A DNA stretch of 64,000 nucleotides from positions 1-64,000 of the forward strand of contig SAQE01000002.1 of assembly GCA_004020545.1 (NCBI GenBank), written 5' to 3'. Below, piece by piece: positions 50,829 through 59,157 of the stretch (its first letter is position 1; every line of letters begins with the position of its first letter). The notes under the pieces were generated by a model. That model was not told the DNA's origin. It did not search any database and saw only the letters and a list, made by a program, of their open reading frames with translations. Source of the DNA: Mesorhizobium sp. GTDB taxonomy: Bacteria > Pseudomonadota > Alphaproteobacteria > Rhizobiales > Rhizobiaceae. A program made the translations under genes and the position numbers.

Positions 50829-51869
50829 TCAAGTGAGCCCGAGTCGCACGAGGTGGCGAACGACGGGCGAGAACATCTCCTGGCCGATATAAGTTCCGGT
50901 GTTCGTGCGCTCGAAAAGTGCTTCGGCGAGAGCCGGGTCTTCGACTACGGCAATGCCAGCCCGGTGTGCCTGAGCGACCATATCGTTCGCCGCGCGGTCC
51001 CGGCTCTTGCCGACGATCATCGGCACCGGCGTCTCGCCCTTGATATAGCGGAGCGCCACCGCATGGTTCGCGGATGTGAAGACGATGACCGCGTTCGCCA
51101 CGCCGAGCCTTGCAGGCTGCATCACCGCCTCGCGCCGCTGCCGCTGCTGTTCATGCCGGATCAACGGATCGCCTTCGAGATCCTTGTGTTCGCGCTTGTA
51201 CTCGGTAGTCGTCATGCGCATGTCGCGCAGGAACAACCAGCGCTGAATGGGAACGTCGATCAGGCCGATAGCGACAAAGGCGAGGGCGGCGGCAATTCCA
51301 AATGGCGTCAGCACCGCTTGGACAACCGGCTCCAGGCATGACGGACCGCAGCCCGGCGCATCGAAGAGCGGCTGAAGCCATGCGATCAGGATGAATACGA
51401 AGAGGCCCGCCAGCAACACCACCTTGGCCAAGCCCTTGGCGAACTCGATGACGTTGCGGAGCGACAGGATCTTTTGCAGGCCCTTCGCCGGATTGATATG
51501 ATCGAATTGCGGTTTGAGCGGCTCGAACGAGAAGACCGGGCCGAATGTCCCCAGCATGCCGAAGATCGCGGTCAGTACAGCGACGATCGCGACCAGCGGC
51601 AGGGTTATGAGCATCAGCGTCGAGAGCCAATGGTGGATGGCTCGCAGGCTGACCTCCGCGAATCCGCTGTTGGGCGCCGTCACGATCCGCACCAGATCCA
51701 GGACGTGTTCGACGAGCATCGGCCAGGCGAAATAGAGATAGGCAAGGGCTGCAAAGAGCGTGAAGCCGGAAACCAGGTCGCGGCTCTGTGGAACCTGACC
51801 TTTCCGCCGGGCGTCGCGAAGCTTCTTGTCGGATGCCGGTAGTTTCTTTTCCTCAGCTTCTTCGGCCAT
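50829..51869 (-). CDS. sctU: Type III secretion export-apparatus switch protein SctU (FlhB/YscU family) lacking the NPTH motif
   Basis: A 346-residue FlhB/SctU protein. The N-terminus is KKLPASDKKLRDARRKGQVP. Four hydrophobic membrane segments lie between about residues 35 and 205. The cytosolic linker has TEYKREHKDLEGDPLIR, the family signature. The autocleavage motif NPTH is absent: at that place the sequence is T265-S-A-N-H269 followed by AVALRY. Proteins of this family sit in the inner membrane and set substrate specificity after cleavage between N and P. It is divergent from the TadD-like gene. SctV and SctD downstream show a T3SS, not a flagellum. There may be a fuller core outside the window. 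Confidence 0.88.
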   Translation of the reverse strand: MAEEAEEKKLPASDKKLRDARRKGQVPQSRDLVSGFTLFAALAYLYFAWPMLVEHVLDLVRIVTAPNSGFAEVSLRAIHHWLSTLMLITLPLVAIVAVLTAIFGMLGTFGPVFSFEPLKPQFDHINPAKGLQKILSLRNVIEFAKGLAKVVLLAGLFVFILIAWLQPLFDAPGCGPSCLEPVVQAVLTPFGIAAALAFVAIGLIDVPIQRWLFLRDMRMTTTEYKREHKDLEGDPLIRHEQQRQRREAVMQPARLGVANAVIVFTSANHAVALRYIKGETPVPMIVGKSRDRAANDMVAQAHRAGIAVVEDPALAEALFERTNTGTYIGQEMFSPVVRHLVRLGLT

Positions 51870-51954
51870 GTTGCAATCTTATCGCACTGGTGTGGTTCCA
51901 GCCGGCCAATGACCTGTGTAAGGTTGCGGCGGGCTTGAATACGGAGAGGTGGAT

Positions 51955-52758
51955 ATGCGGCAGCGTGTCGTATTCTTGCCAGTCGTCGTCCTGCTGGCAT
52001 TGACCGGTTGTCAGACGACCAAAACCGATGCCGACACGGCGAAAGCCCAGGCCCCATCCTCGCAATCGGAACGCTTGATCAAGCTTGCGGACGATATCGA
52101 TTCGCGCGGAGACAGCGATACCGCGATCGCGCTCTACCAGCGCGCGGCGGCGATGCCGGACGCCAAACCGATCGCCCTGGTCAAGGCGGGCGAGGCCTAC
52201 ATGCGCGCCGGTTATCCTGACCAGGCCGCCAAGGCCTATCAGGCCGCGCTCGCCAAGGCCCCCAATGACGGGCAGGCGATGCTCGGCCTCGGCTCGGCGA
52301 TGCTCGAGACGGGCGATGTCGAAGCCGGCATGCGCGCCCTCGCGCAGGCCGCGCCGCTGGTCAACACCAGCAATGCCTACAACCGGCTGGGCGTAGCGCA
52401 GACATTCGCGGGCCAGACGGCGGAGGCGCAAACGACGTTCGCACAGGCGTTGAAACTTGCTCCGGGCGACCTCGATATCGAGACCAACATGGCGCTGGCG
52501 GCCGCGCTCGAGGGCAATTCCGCCGCCGCGCGTCCGCTGGCTCAGAAGGTCTCCGCCGCACCCAATGCGCAGTTGCACCACAAGCGAAATATCGTGGTGG
52601 TATACGGGCTTCTTGGTGAAGAGGACCAGGTCAAGACTTCGCCGCCGATCGGTCTGACGACCAAGGAGGTAAGCACCTTGCTCGCTCGCGCCAAGGCCAT
52701 CCGCTTGAAGGGCAGCACTCAGGCCAGAGCCAAAGCGCTCGGCTCTATCCTTGGCTAG
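51955..52758 (+). CDS. TPR lipoprotein, TadD-like
   Basis: About 267 residues. A lipoprotein signal (VVVLLALTGC, lipid cysteine C19) is followed by TPR repeats: DTAIALYQRAAAMPDAKPIA, YPDQAAKAYQAALAKAPNDG, TAEAQTTFAQALKLAPGDLD. The layout matches TadD, the pilotin-like lipoprotein of Tad pilus outer-membrane complexes. The ATG at 51955 has GGAGAGG; a GTG at 51949 is possible. It is the only plus-strand gene among the secretion genes here. In this cluster it may help insert the CpaC-type secretin. Confidence 0.82.
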   Translation: MRQRVVFLPVVVLLALTGCQTTKTDADTAKAQAPSSQSERLIKLADDIDSRGDSDTAIALYQRAAAMPDAKPIALVKAGEAYMRAGYPDQAAKAYQAALAKAPNDGQAMLGLGSAMLETGDVEAGMRALAQAAPLVNTSNAYNRLGVAQTFAGQTAEAQTTFAQALKLAPGDLDIETNMALAAALEGNSAAARPLAQKVSAAPNAQLHHKRNIVVVYGLLGEEDQVKTSPPIGLTTKEVSTLLARAKAIRLKGSTQARAKALGSILG

Positions 52759-52855
52759 CGGATAAGACCGCGAAGCCCGAAGGGGTTTTCTGTCGAGCCC
52801 GTTGCCGAAACAGATGGCGGGAGCAGGGCAGGGCGGGCAAAGCCGCATCTGACCG

Positions 52856-53305
52856 CTACTCGGTGGAGAGTGTTGTCTGCGGCGTCGGCGGCGCGCTGTT
52901 GGCTCCGCCGGTGGGAGCCTCTTCGCCATCGAGGTAACGCCGCGCGGCCCTTGCGCTCGGCGCCGCGGCCGCTTTCCCCATCTGCCGGCCCTCGACCAGG
53001 TCCCGCTGACTTTCGGCCATGCGTTGGAGGTTGTAGGCGTTGGCGCAGCCGGCCGGCAGATGGGAGCCGACGCCAGAGACGATCGTCAGCCTGGTCGCGG
53101 CGGGCGTGTTATCGTCATCGGCCGGCTCCGCCAGACACGCGTCGGGAGCGAGGACGGAGCCGCCGACGCCTTTTTCGGAACCGCCGGTGTCGGTCGAAAC
53201 GTAGCTGTAGCCCGGAGAGTAGTCCTGCGGCTCTCGCGGACTGTTCATGCAACCCGACAGAAGCAGCACCGGGACGATGGAGCAGAGAGCAGTGGGCGAT
53301 GTCAT
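52856..53305 (-). CDS. CpaD-like outer-membrane lipoprotein
   Basis: 149 residues. A lipoprotein signal (IVPVLLLSGCMNS, C19) is followed by a domain whose C-terminal part, GCANAYNLQRMAESQRDLVE then GRQMGKAAAAPSARAARRYL, resembles the end of CpaD from Tad pili (G-C-A ... N-L ... M ... D-L ... G-R). CpaD is thought to help secretin assembly in the outer membrane. It is shorter than typical CpaD (about 200-230), so only the core seems kept. It starts 11 bases after the secretin stop and is co-transcribed with it. Confidence 0.72.
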   Translation of the reverse strand: MTSPTALCSIVPVLLLSGCMNSPREPQDYSPGYSYVSTDTGGSEKGVGGSVLAPDACLAEPADDDNTPAATRLTIVSGVGSHLPAGCANAYNLQRMAESQRDLVEGRQMGKAAAAPSARAARRYLDGEEAPTGGANSAPPTPQTTLSTE

Positions 53306-53316
53306 GGTTGTTCCCC

Positions 53317-54675
53317 CTATTTGACGATCAGGCCCATCGCCGACGCGTCATTGACCCGCTTGCGGCTGTGGCGCTTGGCCGCCGGACGATCGAGCGGCGT
53401 GGCGAGGCTGTCGCGCACCGGCGCGACCAGATAGGGCGTGATCAGGATGACCAGTTCCGTCTCTTCGCGCTGGAAGCGCTGTGACTGGAAGAGCGGGCCA
53501 AGCACCGGCACATCGCCGAGAACCGGAAACTTCTCCAGATTGCGCGAGGTCCGTTGCTGGAATAGTCCCGCGATCGCAAAGGTCTGGCCGCTTGCCACCT
53601 CGACCGTCGTGTCCGCTCGCCGCACCACGAAACTCGGCATGGCAAAGCCGTTGGCGCTTACGGCGCCGGCATCCGACAAGGAACTGACCTCCGGCTGGAC
53701 ATGGAGCGCGATGCGATTGCGGCCGATCAGCGTCGGGGTGAAGCCGAGGGACACGCCGAAAGGCTTGTATTGAATGGTTGTGACATCAGTTCCCTGCGCG
53801 ATCGGCACCGGAATTTCGCCGCCGGCGAGAAAGTTCGCGGTCTGGCCGGTCACGGCAGTCAGGTTCGGTTCGGCCAGTATCTTGACGACGCCGTTGCGCT
53901 GCAGCGCTTCGATAAGGACGTCGAAATTGATGCCGTGGTCCTGGTCCATGTGCAAACCGAAATTCCCGTCGCCGGAAGGCACACCATTGTCCTGGAACAT
54001 ATTGAATTCGAAGCCGCCACTTTTGTATCCGACGGACCAGTCGACGCCGTAGGACTGCAGCTCCGTGCGCGAGACCTCCGCGAAGCGAACCCGGATATTG
54101 ACCTGCTGAGAACCCTGCACGGTCATGTTGTTCAGAGGTGGCTGCTCCGGCGGCGAGAACGTGCGCGCGACATTGTCCAGATCCCTCGCCTCGTCGATGC
54201 CTCGTGCTTCGCCCGTGGTAACGATGCGGGTCCCGAAAATGTGGAGATTGGTCGCCGAGTTCGGCTGCATCGCGTGCTTGGCCTCATCGGCAGGCGTGAT
54301 ATCGGGTGTGACGCGGAATTGAGCCGTTGCCTCGATCTGCTCATCGGCTTTGACCGCAATGAGATTGGTCAGGCCGGGCTTGAGACCGAAAACATAGACC
54401 AGGCTCGGGGACACGATCTGAAGGTCCGCGATCGTGGTGTCCGCAATCAGCACGGATTCGACCGGTTCATTGAACCGCAACAAGCGTCCCTGCCCGACAG
54501 GCAGATCGAGTGTCGGCTTGCTCGGCAGTGGTGATGCGTTCTGCGCCGAGGCGTCGACAAGCATGAACAAAAACGCCAGCAGAAAGCAGGCCGCCGCGAC
54601 AGCGAGCCGGCGCGCGTCCATCCGCCTGGCGAAAGCGGCGGACTGAACGCCTGCTGCGGTACCGTGGATTGTCAT
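53317..54675 (-). CDS. Secretin of the CpaC/RcpA (Tad pilus) type, serving a T3SS locus
   Basis: A 452-residue outer-membrane secretin. The ATG at 54675 follows AGGAGAGG; the signal peptide ends at VDASAQ. The N-terminal domain has LLRFNEPVESVLIADTTIAD and LVYVFGLKPGLTNLIAVKAD, the marker of CpaC-type secretins. The secretin core has LAEPNLTAVTGQTANFLAGG, and the signature PVLGDVPVLGPLFQSQRFQR then LVILITPYLV lies near residues 385-425. The N-terminal domains are those of Tad secretins, not of SctC/YscC. It forms the outer-membrane ring. Gene neighbours are CpaD-like and sctV. Confidence 0.9.
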   Translation of the reverse strand: MTIHGTAAGVQSAAFARRMDARRLAVAAACFLLAFLFMLVDASAQNASPLPSKPTLDLPVGQGRLLRFNEPVESVLIADTTIADLQIVSPSLVYVFGLKPGLTNLIAVKADEQIEATAQFRVTPDITPADEAKHAMQPNSATNLHIFGTRIVTTGEARGIDEARDLDNVARTFSPPEQPPLNNMTVQGSQQVNIRVRFAEVSRTELQSYGVDWSVGYKSGGFEFNMFQDNGVPSGDGNFGLHMDQDHGINFDVLIEALQRNGVVKILAEPNLTAVTGQTANFLAGGEIPVPIAQGTDVTTIQYKPFGVSLGFTPTLIGRNRIALHVQPEVSSLSDAGAVSANGFAMPSFVVRRADTTVEVASGQTFAIAGLFQQRTSRNLEKFPVLGDVPVLGPLFQSQRFQREETELVILITPYLVAPVRDSLATPLDRPAAKRHSRKRVNDASAMGLIVK

Positions 54676-54732
54676 GCCGTTCCTCTCCTGAGCATGTGGA
54701 TTTCCCCGACGTCTCCTTCCGCCCCCACGGCG

Positions 54733-56901
54733 TCATGAGGTCGCCTCTTGTCCGGCATTCGCCTGAGCCGGCGGAAGCGACTGGGAGACATTGCGCGTAC
54801 GGCCCTTGTCGGAGCGCCCGGCTATCGTGGCCAATGGCTGGACGTTGAATTCCTGGGCAAGTTCCTGGAAGGACAGAACAGGGAGCTCGATGGCATTGTG
54901 CGCGAGCAGGCTTCGCATATGACGGCGCACATCCATTGCGGCGAGCACCACCGGCGAGACATCGGTGTCGCTCTGCGACAGGGCTCGCTCGATTTCGGTG
55001 ACCAAGGCCTGCGCGCCGTCGTCCGAAAGGTTCAGGAACGTGCCGGTCGAGGTGCTTTGCACCGCGCTTCTGAGGATATCCTCTGCCGAGCGCTGCAGAA
55101 CGTAAGCCGCGATGATGTTGTCGCGGCCCGCGGCGCGGAAGCTGATCTGACGCTTCAGGGACGTGCGGACATATTCCGTAAGCAGAACGACGTCCTGTTC
55201 GCGTTGACCCCATTCGATCAGCGCTTCGAGGATCAGCCGCAAATTGCGGATCGGCACGTTTTCATCGACGAGGCGCCGAAGCACTTCTGCGATCTTCGGC
55301 AGCGGAACGATCTCCTGCGCCTGCCTGACCAGATCCGCGTAGTCCGGCTCCATGTCCGACAGAAGCCTGCGGGTCTCCTGGATCCCGACGAAATGGCCGG
55401 CGTAGAGGCGGAGGGCATTTGCGGTCCACCTGGCCGCCGTCTGCGCCGGTGTGGAGAAGCTGAGGCCGGCTTCCTTCAATGCCGAGACGTGATGCGCGTC
55501 AACCCAGACGACCTTGCGCAGACCAGCGATCGGAAGGCCTTTCTCGTAAGTCACATCGAGCAGATCGAGATGCATCAAATCCGCTTCGACAAGAACGCGG
55601 TCCGCGGGAATCTCCGCGTCCAGAATAGGTGCTCCTTCCAGATCGATGCGGATCATTCGCGGCGAAATCTTCGCGTCGATCTGAAGGCCGATCGGCGGAA
55701 CGTCGATGCCGAGATCGCCGAAGAGCTCGCGGCGCACGCCGTCGGCGAGCTCTGCAAAATCCGGCTCCGGAATAGACGGCGCGAGTTCGGCTCCGACGCG
55801 TACGACGACGCGGGAGGAAGAAGGCAGCGCTGGGACGGGTGTCGCCGAAATCGGCGCAGGCCGCCCCGGCGGCTCGGCCATGGCAGTCTGGCCGACGTCA
55901 TCGCGCTCCGGGTCCCGAGCGGTGCGGCGATTGACTGCATAGGCGCCGGCACCGAAAGCGGCGCCGAGGACGAGAAATACGATGGTAGGGAAGCCCGGCA
56001 CCATGGCCAGGCCGACCATGATCACCGCCGCGAGGGCGAGCGCGCGGGAGTCCCGCAGGAGCTGGCCGGTTATTTGCCGGCCGAGGTCGTCGGTGCCGTC
56101 CGCGCTGCCGACCCGTGTCACCATCGTGCCGGCGGCCACGGCGACAAGCAGCGCTGGTATCTGGGCGACCAGCCCATCGCCCACCGTGAGCAGCGAGTAG
56201 GTCGCGGCGGCTTCTCCCAGCGACATGCCGTGCTGCAGCGTTCCGACGGCGAAACCGCCGATCAGATTGACCAGGATGATGACGATGCCGGCGATGACGT
56301 CGCCCTTGACGAACTTCATGGCGCCGTCCATCGCGCCGAACAACTGGCTCTCGCGCTCGAGCTGCCGACGCAGGTGGCGCGCCTCCACCTGATCGATGTC
56401 GCCGTTGCGCAGCTCCGCGTCGATACTCATCTGCTTGCCCGGCAGCGCATCGAGCGTGAAGCGCGCGGCAACCTCGGCGACGCGTTCGGCGCCTCGCGCC
56501 ACCACGATGAACTGCGCGACCGTGATGATCAGGAAAACCACCAGGCCGATCGCGATGCTGCCGCCAACGACGAAGGTGCCGAAGGCGGTAATGATCTCGC
56601 CTGCATCGGCCTGGAGCAGGATCAGTCGCGTGGTGGTGATCGTGATGGCCAGCCGGAACAGGGTGGCGATGAGGATGACCGACGGCAGCGAGGAGAACTG
56701 GAGCGGATGGGAGACGTAGAACGAAGCCAGCAGTATAAGCACGCTGATGGCGATGTTGGCGGTGATGAGAACGTCGACGAGGAACGTCGGCAACGGGACG
56801 AGCATCATCACCACCGCGACCAGCATCAGGACCGCAATGACGAGATCGCTTCGGCGGGACAGCCTTGCCAGGAATTGCAGAAGGCGCTCCGACACGGTCA
56901 T
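54733..56901 (-). CDS. sctV: Type III secretion export-gate protein SctV (FlhA/YscV family)
   Basis: A 722-residue SctV. About eight membrane helices lie within the first 325 residues (DLVIAVLMLVAVVMMLVPLP, VLITANIAISVLILLASFYV). The FHIPEP-type signature region is LPGKQMSIDAELRNGDIDQV, then FGAMDGAMKFVKGDVIAGIV. A long cytosolic domain follows, which in this family forms the nonameric export ring. The ATG at 56901 overlaps the TPR gene stop (ATGA at 56898-56901), so the longer open frame to 57174 is rejected. The C-terminus carries a basic tail. Confidence 0.94.
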   Translation of the reverse strand: MTVSERLLQFLARLSRRSDLVIAVLMLVAVVMMLVPLPTFLVDVLITANIAISVLILLASFYVSHPLQFSSLPSVILIATLFRLAITITTTRLILLQADAGEIITAFGTFVVGGSIAIGLVVFLIITVAQFIVVARGAERVAEVAARFTLDALPGKQMSIDAELRNGDIDQVEARHLRRQLERESQLFGAMDGAMKFVKGDVIAGIVIILVNLIGGFAVGTLQHGMSLGEAAATYSLLTVGDGLVAQIPALLVAVAAGTMVTRVGSADGTDDLGRQITGQLLRDSRALALAAVIMVGLAMVPGFPTIVFLVLGAAFGAGAYAVNRRTARDPERDDVGQTAMAEPPGRPAPISATPVPALPSSSRVVVRVGAELAPSIPEPDFAELADGVRRELFGDLGIDVPPIGLQIDAKISPRMIRIDLEGAPILDAEIPADRVLVEADLMHLDLLDVTYEKGLPIAGLRKVVWVDAHHVSALKEAGLSFSTPAQTAARWTANALRLYAGHFVGIQETRRLLSDMEPDYADLVRQAQEIVPLPKIAEVLRRLVDENVPIRNLRLILEALIEWGQREQDVVLLTEYVRTSLKRQISFRAAGRDNIIAAYVLQRSAEDILRSAVQSTSTGTFLNLSDDGAQALVTEIERALSQSDTDVSPVVLAAMDVRRHMRSLLAHNAIELPVLSFQELAQEFNVQPLATIAGRSDKGRTRNVSQSLPPAQANAGQEATS

Positions 56902-57209
56902 TCGGTACCTCGTCGCGACAGGAAACTTCGCATTGCGTCGTGCGCCTCCGTCTTGCGGCCGGCGGCGAGCAAGGCACGGCTCTTCAGCAATCCAAGTGTC
57001 GGATGGTCCATTCCCTCCAGGGTCTCCAGCCGAGCGATTGTCGCGAGCGCCTTGTCGGCCTCGCCGTCGAGGATGAGCAGGTGCGCCAATGTCCGCAGCA
57101 CGCCGGCATTTCCCGGCGAAAGCTGCGCGGCGATGAGCAGGTACGCCGCGCCCCGCTTCGCCTGCCCGTGACACCCGTAGAGATAGCCCAGGACATGCAG
57201 CAGCTGCAC
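56898..57209 (-). CDS. Small TPR-like protein in the T3SS cluster
   Basis: 103 residues from a GTG at 57209. The sequence has helical pairs resembling TPR units (RGAAYLLIAAQLSPGNAGVL, HLLILDGEADKALATIARLE, TLGLLKSRALLAAGRKTEAH). Small TPR proteins in T3SS operons are often chaperones for needle or translocator subunits (SctG/SctY-like). It overlaps sctV by four bases and follows the 57227 gene by 17 bases. Function assigned only by context. Confidence 0.68.
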   Translation of the reverse strand: MQLLHVLGYLYGCHGQAKRGAAYLLIAAQLSPGNAGVLRTLAHLLILDGEADKALATIARLETLEGMDHPTLGLLKSRALLAAGRKTEAHDAMRSFLSRRGTE

Positions 57210-57226
57210 TGTGTCACGCGGATCGG

Positions 57227-57670
57227 TCAGGTCTCGATTCCTTCCTGCCTTCGCCCAAGCAGATCGCGATGACGCTCGATCTCATCCTCCATCAGCGTTC
57301 TGGCGAGGGCCTTGAGTTGTTCGCCGCCGTCCAGATCGGGAACCTGTTGCGTCACGAAATGCCGGAGAATAGATGCGCACCGACGCAGGATGGCAGGCTC
57401 GGGGATGGCGGGCATGACGAACTTGGTGAGTATCTCATCAAGCGATTCACCGGCTGAGCCGTGGGCAGTCTGGAATTCCGCGGTATCGGGCTTTTCCGTA
57501 CCCGCGGTTGGTTTTGTCCCCTGGACCCGGTTTGTGGCCCTGCCGGTGCCGTTCATCCGGCGCCGGTAAATCCCCTGGCCGCGCACGCCTTCCGCCTGCC
57601 GCAATTCGCGGCCCGCGGCGGTGTCCTTCGTTGCCGTATCGAATCGCGGCCCTTCGAGCCGGCGGTTCAC
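57227..57670 (-). CDS. Protein of unknown function in the T3SS operon
   Basis: 147 residues with a GTG start at 57670 that overlaps the sctD stop (GTGA at 57667-57670). The first 65 residues are basic, polar and probably disordered. The second half is helical (SLDEILTKFVMPAIPEPAIL, then GGEQLKALARTLMEDEIERH). An internal ATG at 57556 would drop the basic part. I do not recognise the family. Its place between sctD and the TPR gene suggests a small secretion component, such as a chaperone or stator subunit. Confidence 0.6.
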   Translation of the reverse strand: MNRRLEGPRFDTATKDTAAGRELRQAEGVRGQGIYRRRMNGTGRATNRVQGTKPTAGTEKPDTAEFQTAHGSAGESLDEILTKFVMPAIPEPAILRRCASILRHFVTQQVPDLDGGEQLKALARTLMEDEIERHRDLLGRRQEGIET

Positions 57671-58671
57671 GGATATTTCAGCGCGACCGTGGCGCCGCCC
57701 TTCGTCAGAACCAGCTCCGTCTCGCCGATATGCTTGATGGTCCAGCCGTCATTGGTGAACGCACCTTCATGGTAGCGCGCGCCATCGGCAGCGATGACAT
57801 AGGGCCGCGTGCCGTACCAGATCGCCTGCAGCGTCAGACGCGGAGCCTGTTCGGCGTTGCCGATCATGACGTTGGAGACCAGGGGAGTGCGCGCGCCATA
57901 AGCCTGGTCGAACCAGGATTGCGTTTCCGTCCAGGCGCCGTTCTTGTCGTCCGGAATCAGGCCCGAAACCACCAGGCGTCCGGGCGACCGTTCGACGGTC
58001 AACGTGCTTATGCCGGATTGCTCGAGACGCTGCTTGAGTTGGTTTTCCGCTTCGGCGGCGTTCTGCATTTCTTCGGACGATGAATCGTCCATGACATCCT
58101 GCCCGGCATCGCCAGCGAAGGCCACTCTGGTCATTTCGCCGCCGGGAACGGAGGCAACATCCGGCTTGGCGAAGGAAAAGCCGTTCGCAGCGATGGAAAC
58201 AGCGAACACGGCAAAGACAGCCGCGCCCGCAGCGAGGAAGGGGCGATGGGAAACAGACCGGCGATCTGGCGTGCGCCGCGGGTCGGTCAGCAGGATGCGG
58301 GCTTCGCCGACCGCTATCCCGACCGGCAGCCTGCAACGGCTGCCTTGGCCCTCACGGAGCGTCTCGCCCGTGGCGAGGGTGACGTCGCCGCCGACGGCCT
58401 CAATTTCAATCTGGCTGCCCTTGCGCCGCAGCCTGACGTGGATCGGCGCTATGCCGGCATCCGTGAGGACAATGTCGGACTCCGTGCTTGATCCGACCGT
58501 GTAAAGCGGCTCGGCCAGACTGAGTTCCGCGCCGGCATGAAATCCATGAATGACACTGAGCGCAACACAAGACCCGGATGCAGAGCCAAGGGCAATCCCG
58601 GGGGCAATCATCGAGCGGACCCAACGCGCCGGATTCAAATCCCCAGACCTGCCGATAGAGTTAGCGGTCAT
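57667..58671 (-). CDS. sctD: Type III secretion inner-membrane ring protein SctD (FHA domain)
   Basis: A 334-residue protein with SctD layout. A cytosolic FHA-like domain lies at about 45-125 (LYTVGSSTESDIVLTDAGIA, PIHVRLRRKG), one membrane segment at 145-167 (FLAAGAAVFAVFAVSIAANG), and periplasmic ring-building domains after that, including a BON-like ENQLKQRLEQSGISTLTVER and SGLIPDDKNGAWTETQSWFD. SctD pairs with SctJ to make the inner-membrane ring. The ATG at 58671 follows GGGAGATG. The family normally has about 350-430 residues, so it is slightly short. It is early in the operon, second after the 61-residue gene. Confidence 0.85.
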   Translation of the reverse strand: MTANSIGRSGDLNPARWVRSMIAPGIALGSASGSCVALSVIHGFHAGAELSLAEPLYTVGSSTESDIVLTDAGIAPIHVRLRRKGSQIEIEAVGGDVTLATGETLREGQGSRCRLPVGIAVGEARILLTDPRRTPDRRSVSHRPFLAAGAAVFAVFAVSIAANGFSFAKPDVASVPGGEMTRVAFAGDAGQDVMDDSSSEEMQNAAEAENQLKQRLEQSGISTLTVERSPGRLVVSGLIPDDKNGAWTETQSWFDQAYGARTPLVSNVMIGNAEQAPRLTLQAIWYGTRPYVIAADGARYHEGAFTNDGWTIKHIGETELVLTKGGATVALKYP

Positions 58672-58777
58672 GCCACTTCATCTCCCGCCGATATGATTTG
58701 ATACCCAGCCTGGTTGCGTAGAACATTTGTGCGCCGCCGGTTGCTTGCGGCGACGCATGGGGCTTGAGTATCCCGCC

Positions 58778-58963
58778 TCAGGCCTTTTCGGCCGACTGAC
58801 CGAGCGTCCTTGCGGTGCTCATGAGCATGTCATGCTGGGATTTCGCGATCTCTTTGGTGATCTCCAGGCCAAACATGCGCTCCTGGTGCTTGATCATCTT
58901 GTCGAGGTTCTGTTCCGGCGATCCGGCGGAGCCGGATGTAATGGGAGGGGTTGCAGCCATCAT
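58778..58963 (-). CDS. 61-residue helical protein, candidate T3SS inner-rod or needle subunit
   Basis: 61 residues from the ATG at 58963, with a strong ribosome binding site (AAGGAGACA). After a short polar start the protein is one amphipathic helix (NLDKMIKHQERMFGLEITKE, then KSQHDMLMSTARTLGQ). The combination of small size, C-terminal amphipathic helix, and place at the head of the sctD operon resembles SctI/SctF filament subunits. No clear family match can be claimed from sequence alone, and it is shorter than most (about 80-100). The gap 58672-58777 holds nothing obvious. Confidence 0.62.
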   Translation of the reverse strand: MMAATPPITSGSAGSPEQNLDKMIKHQERMFGLEITKEIAKSQHDMLMSTARTLGQSAEKA

Positions 58964-59157
58964 TGTCTCCTTGAGGGACTATTCAGGTTGCAACCTCCGG
59001 AGCGCACGCGGCGACCCGGCAGGTTGCCAACGCAGCTTACGGCAGCGCGATCCGAATTGAAAGTCCATTTGGAATTTATGAAACAATCCAGTTCCAACTG
59101 TTGCGTTGCCGGCTGCCGGGGAGTAACCTCCAAAATGGGCAAATGGGGTATATCAAG

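Noticed and set aside
52759-52855. Small CCC-GAA-GGG-TTTT structure as terminator between convergent tadD-like and cpaD-like genes
   Set aside because: The stem is too short (three to four pairs) to support a call.
51955-54675. A Tad/Flp pilus operon
   Set aside because: The secretin, CpaD-like and TadD-like genes are present, but tadA, tadB, tadC, cpaB, cpaE and a flp pilin gene are not seen in the window, and the neighbours are sct genes.
54748-57171. 807-residue plus-strand frame opposite sctV
   Set aside because: It is arginine/aspartate-rich with no start signal or domain. SctV on the other strand is unmistakable.
50829-58963. Flagellar export genes (flhB/flhA) as the identity of the cluster
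   Set aside because: An FHA-domain ring protein and a secretin are present and no flagellar genes are nearby, so a non-flagellar T3SS fits better.
58964-59157. A tts-box or nod-box for symbiotic control of the T3SS
   Set aside because: Reading the intergenic regions by eye gave no convincing match. TTGGAA/TTCCAA arms are present but too loose to call. A matrix scan would decide.
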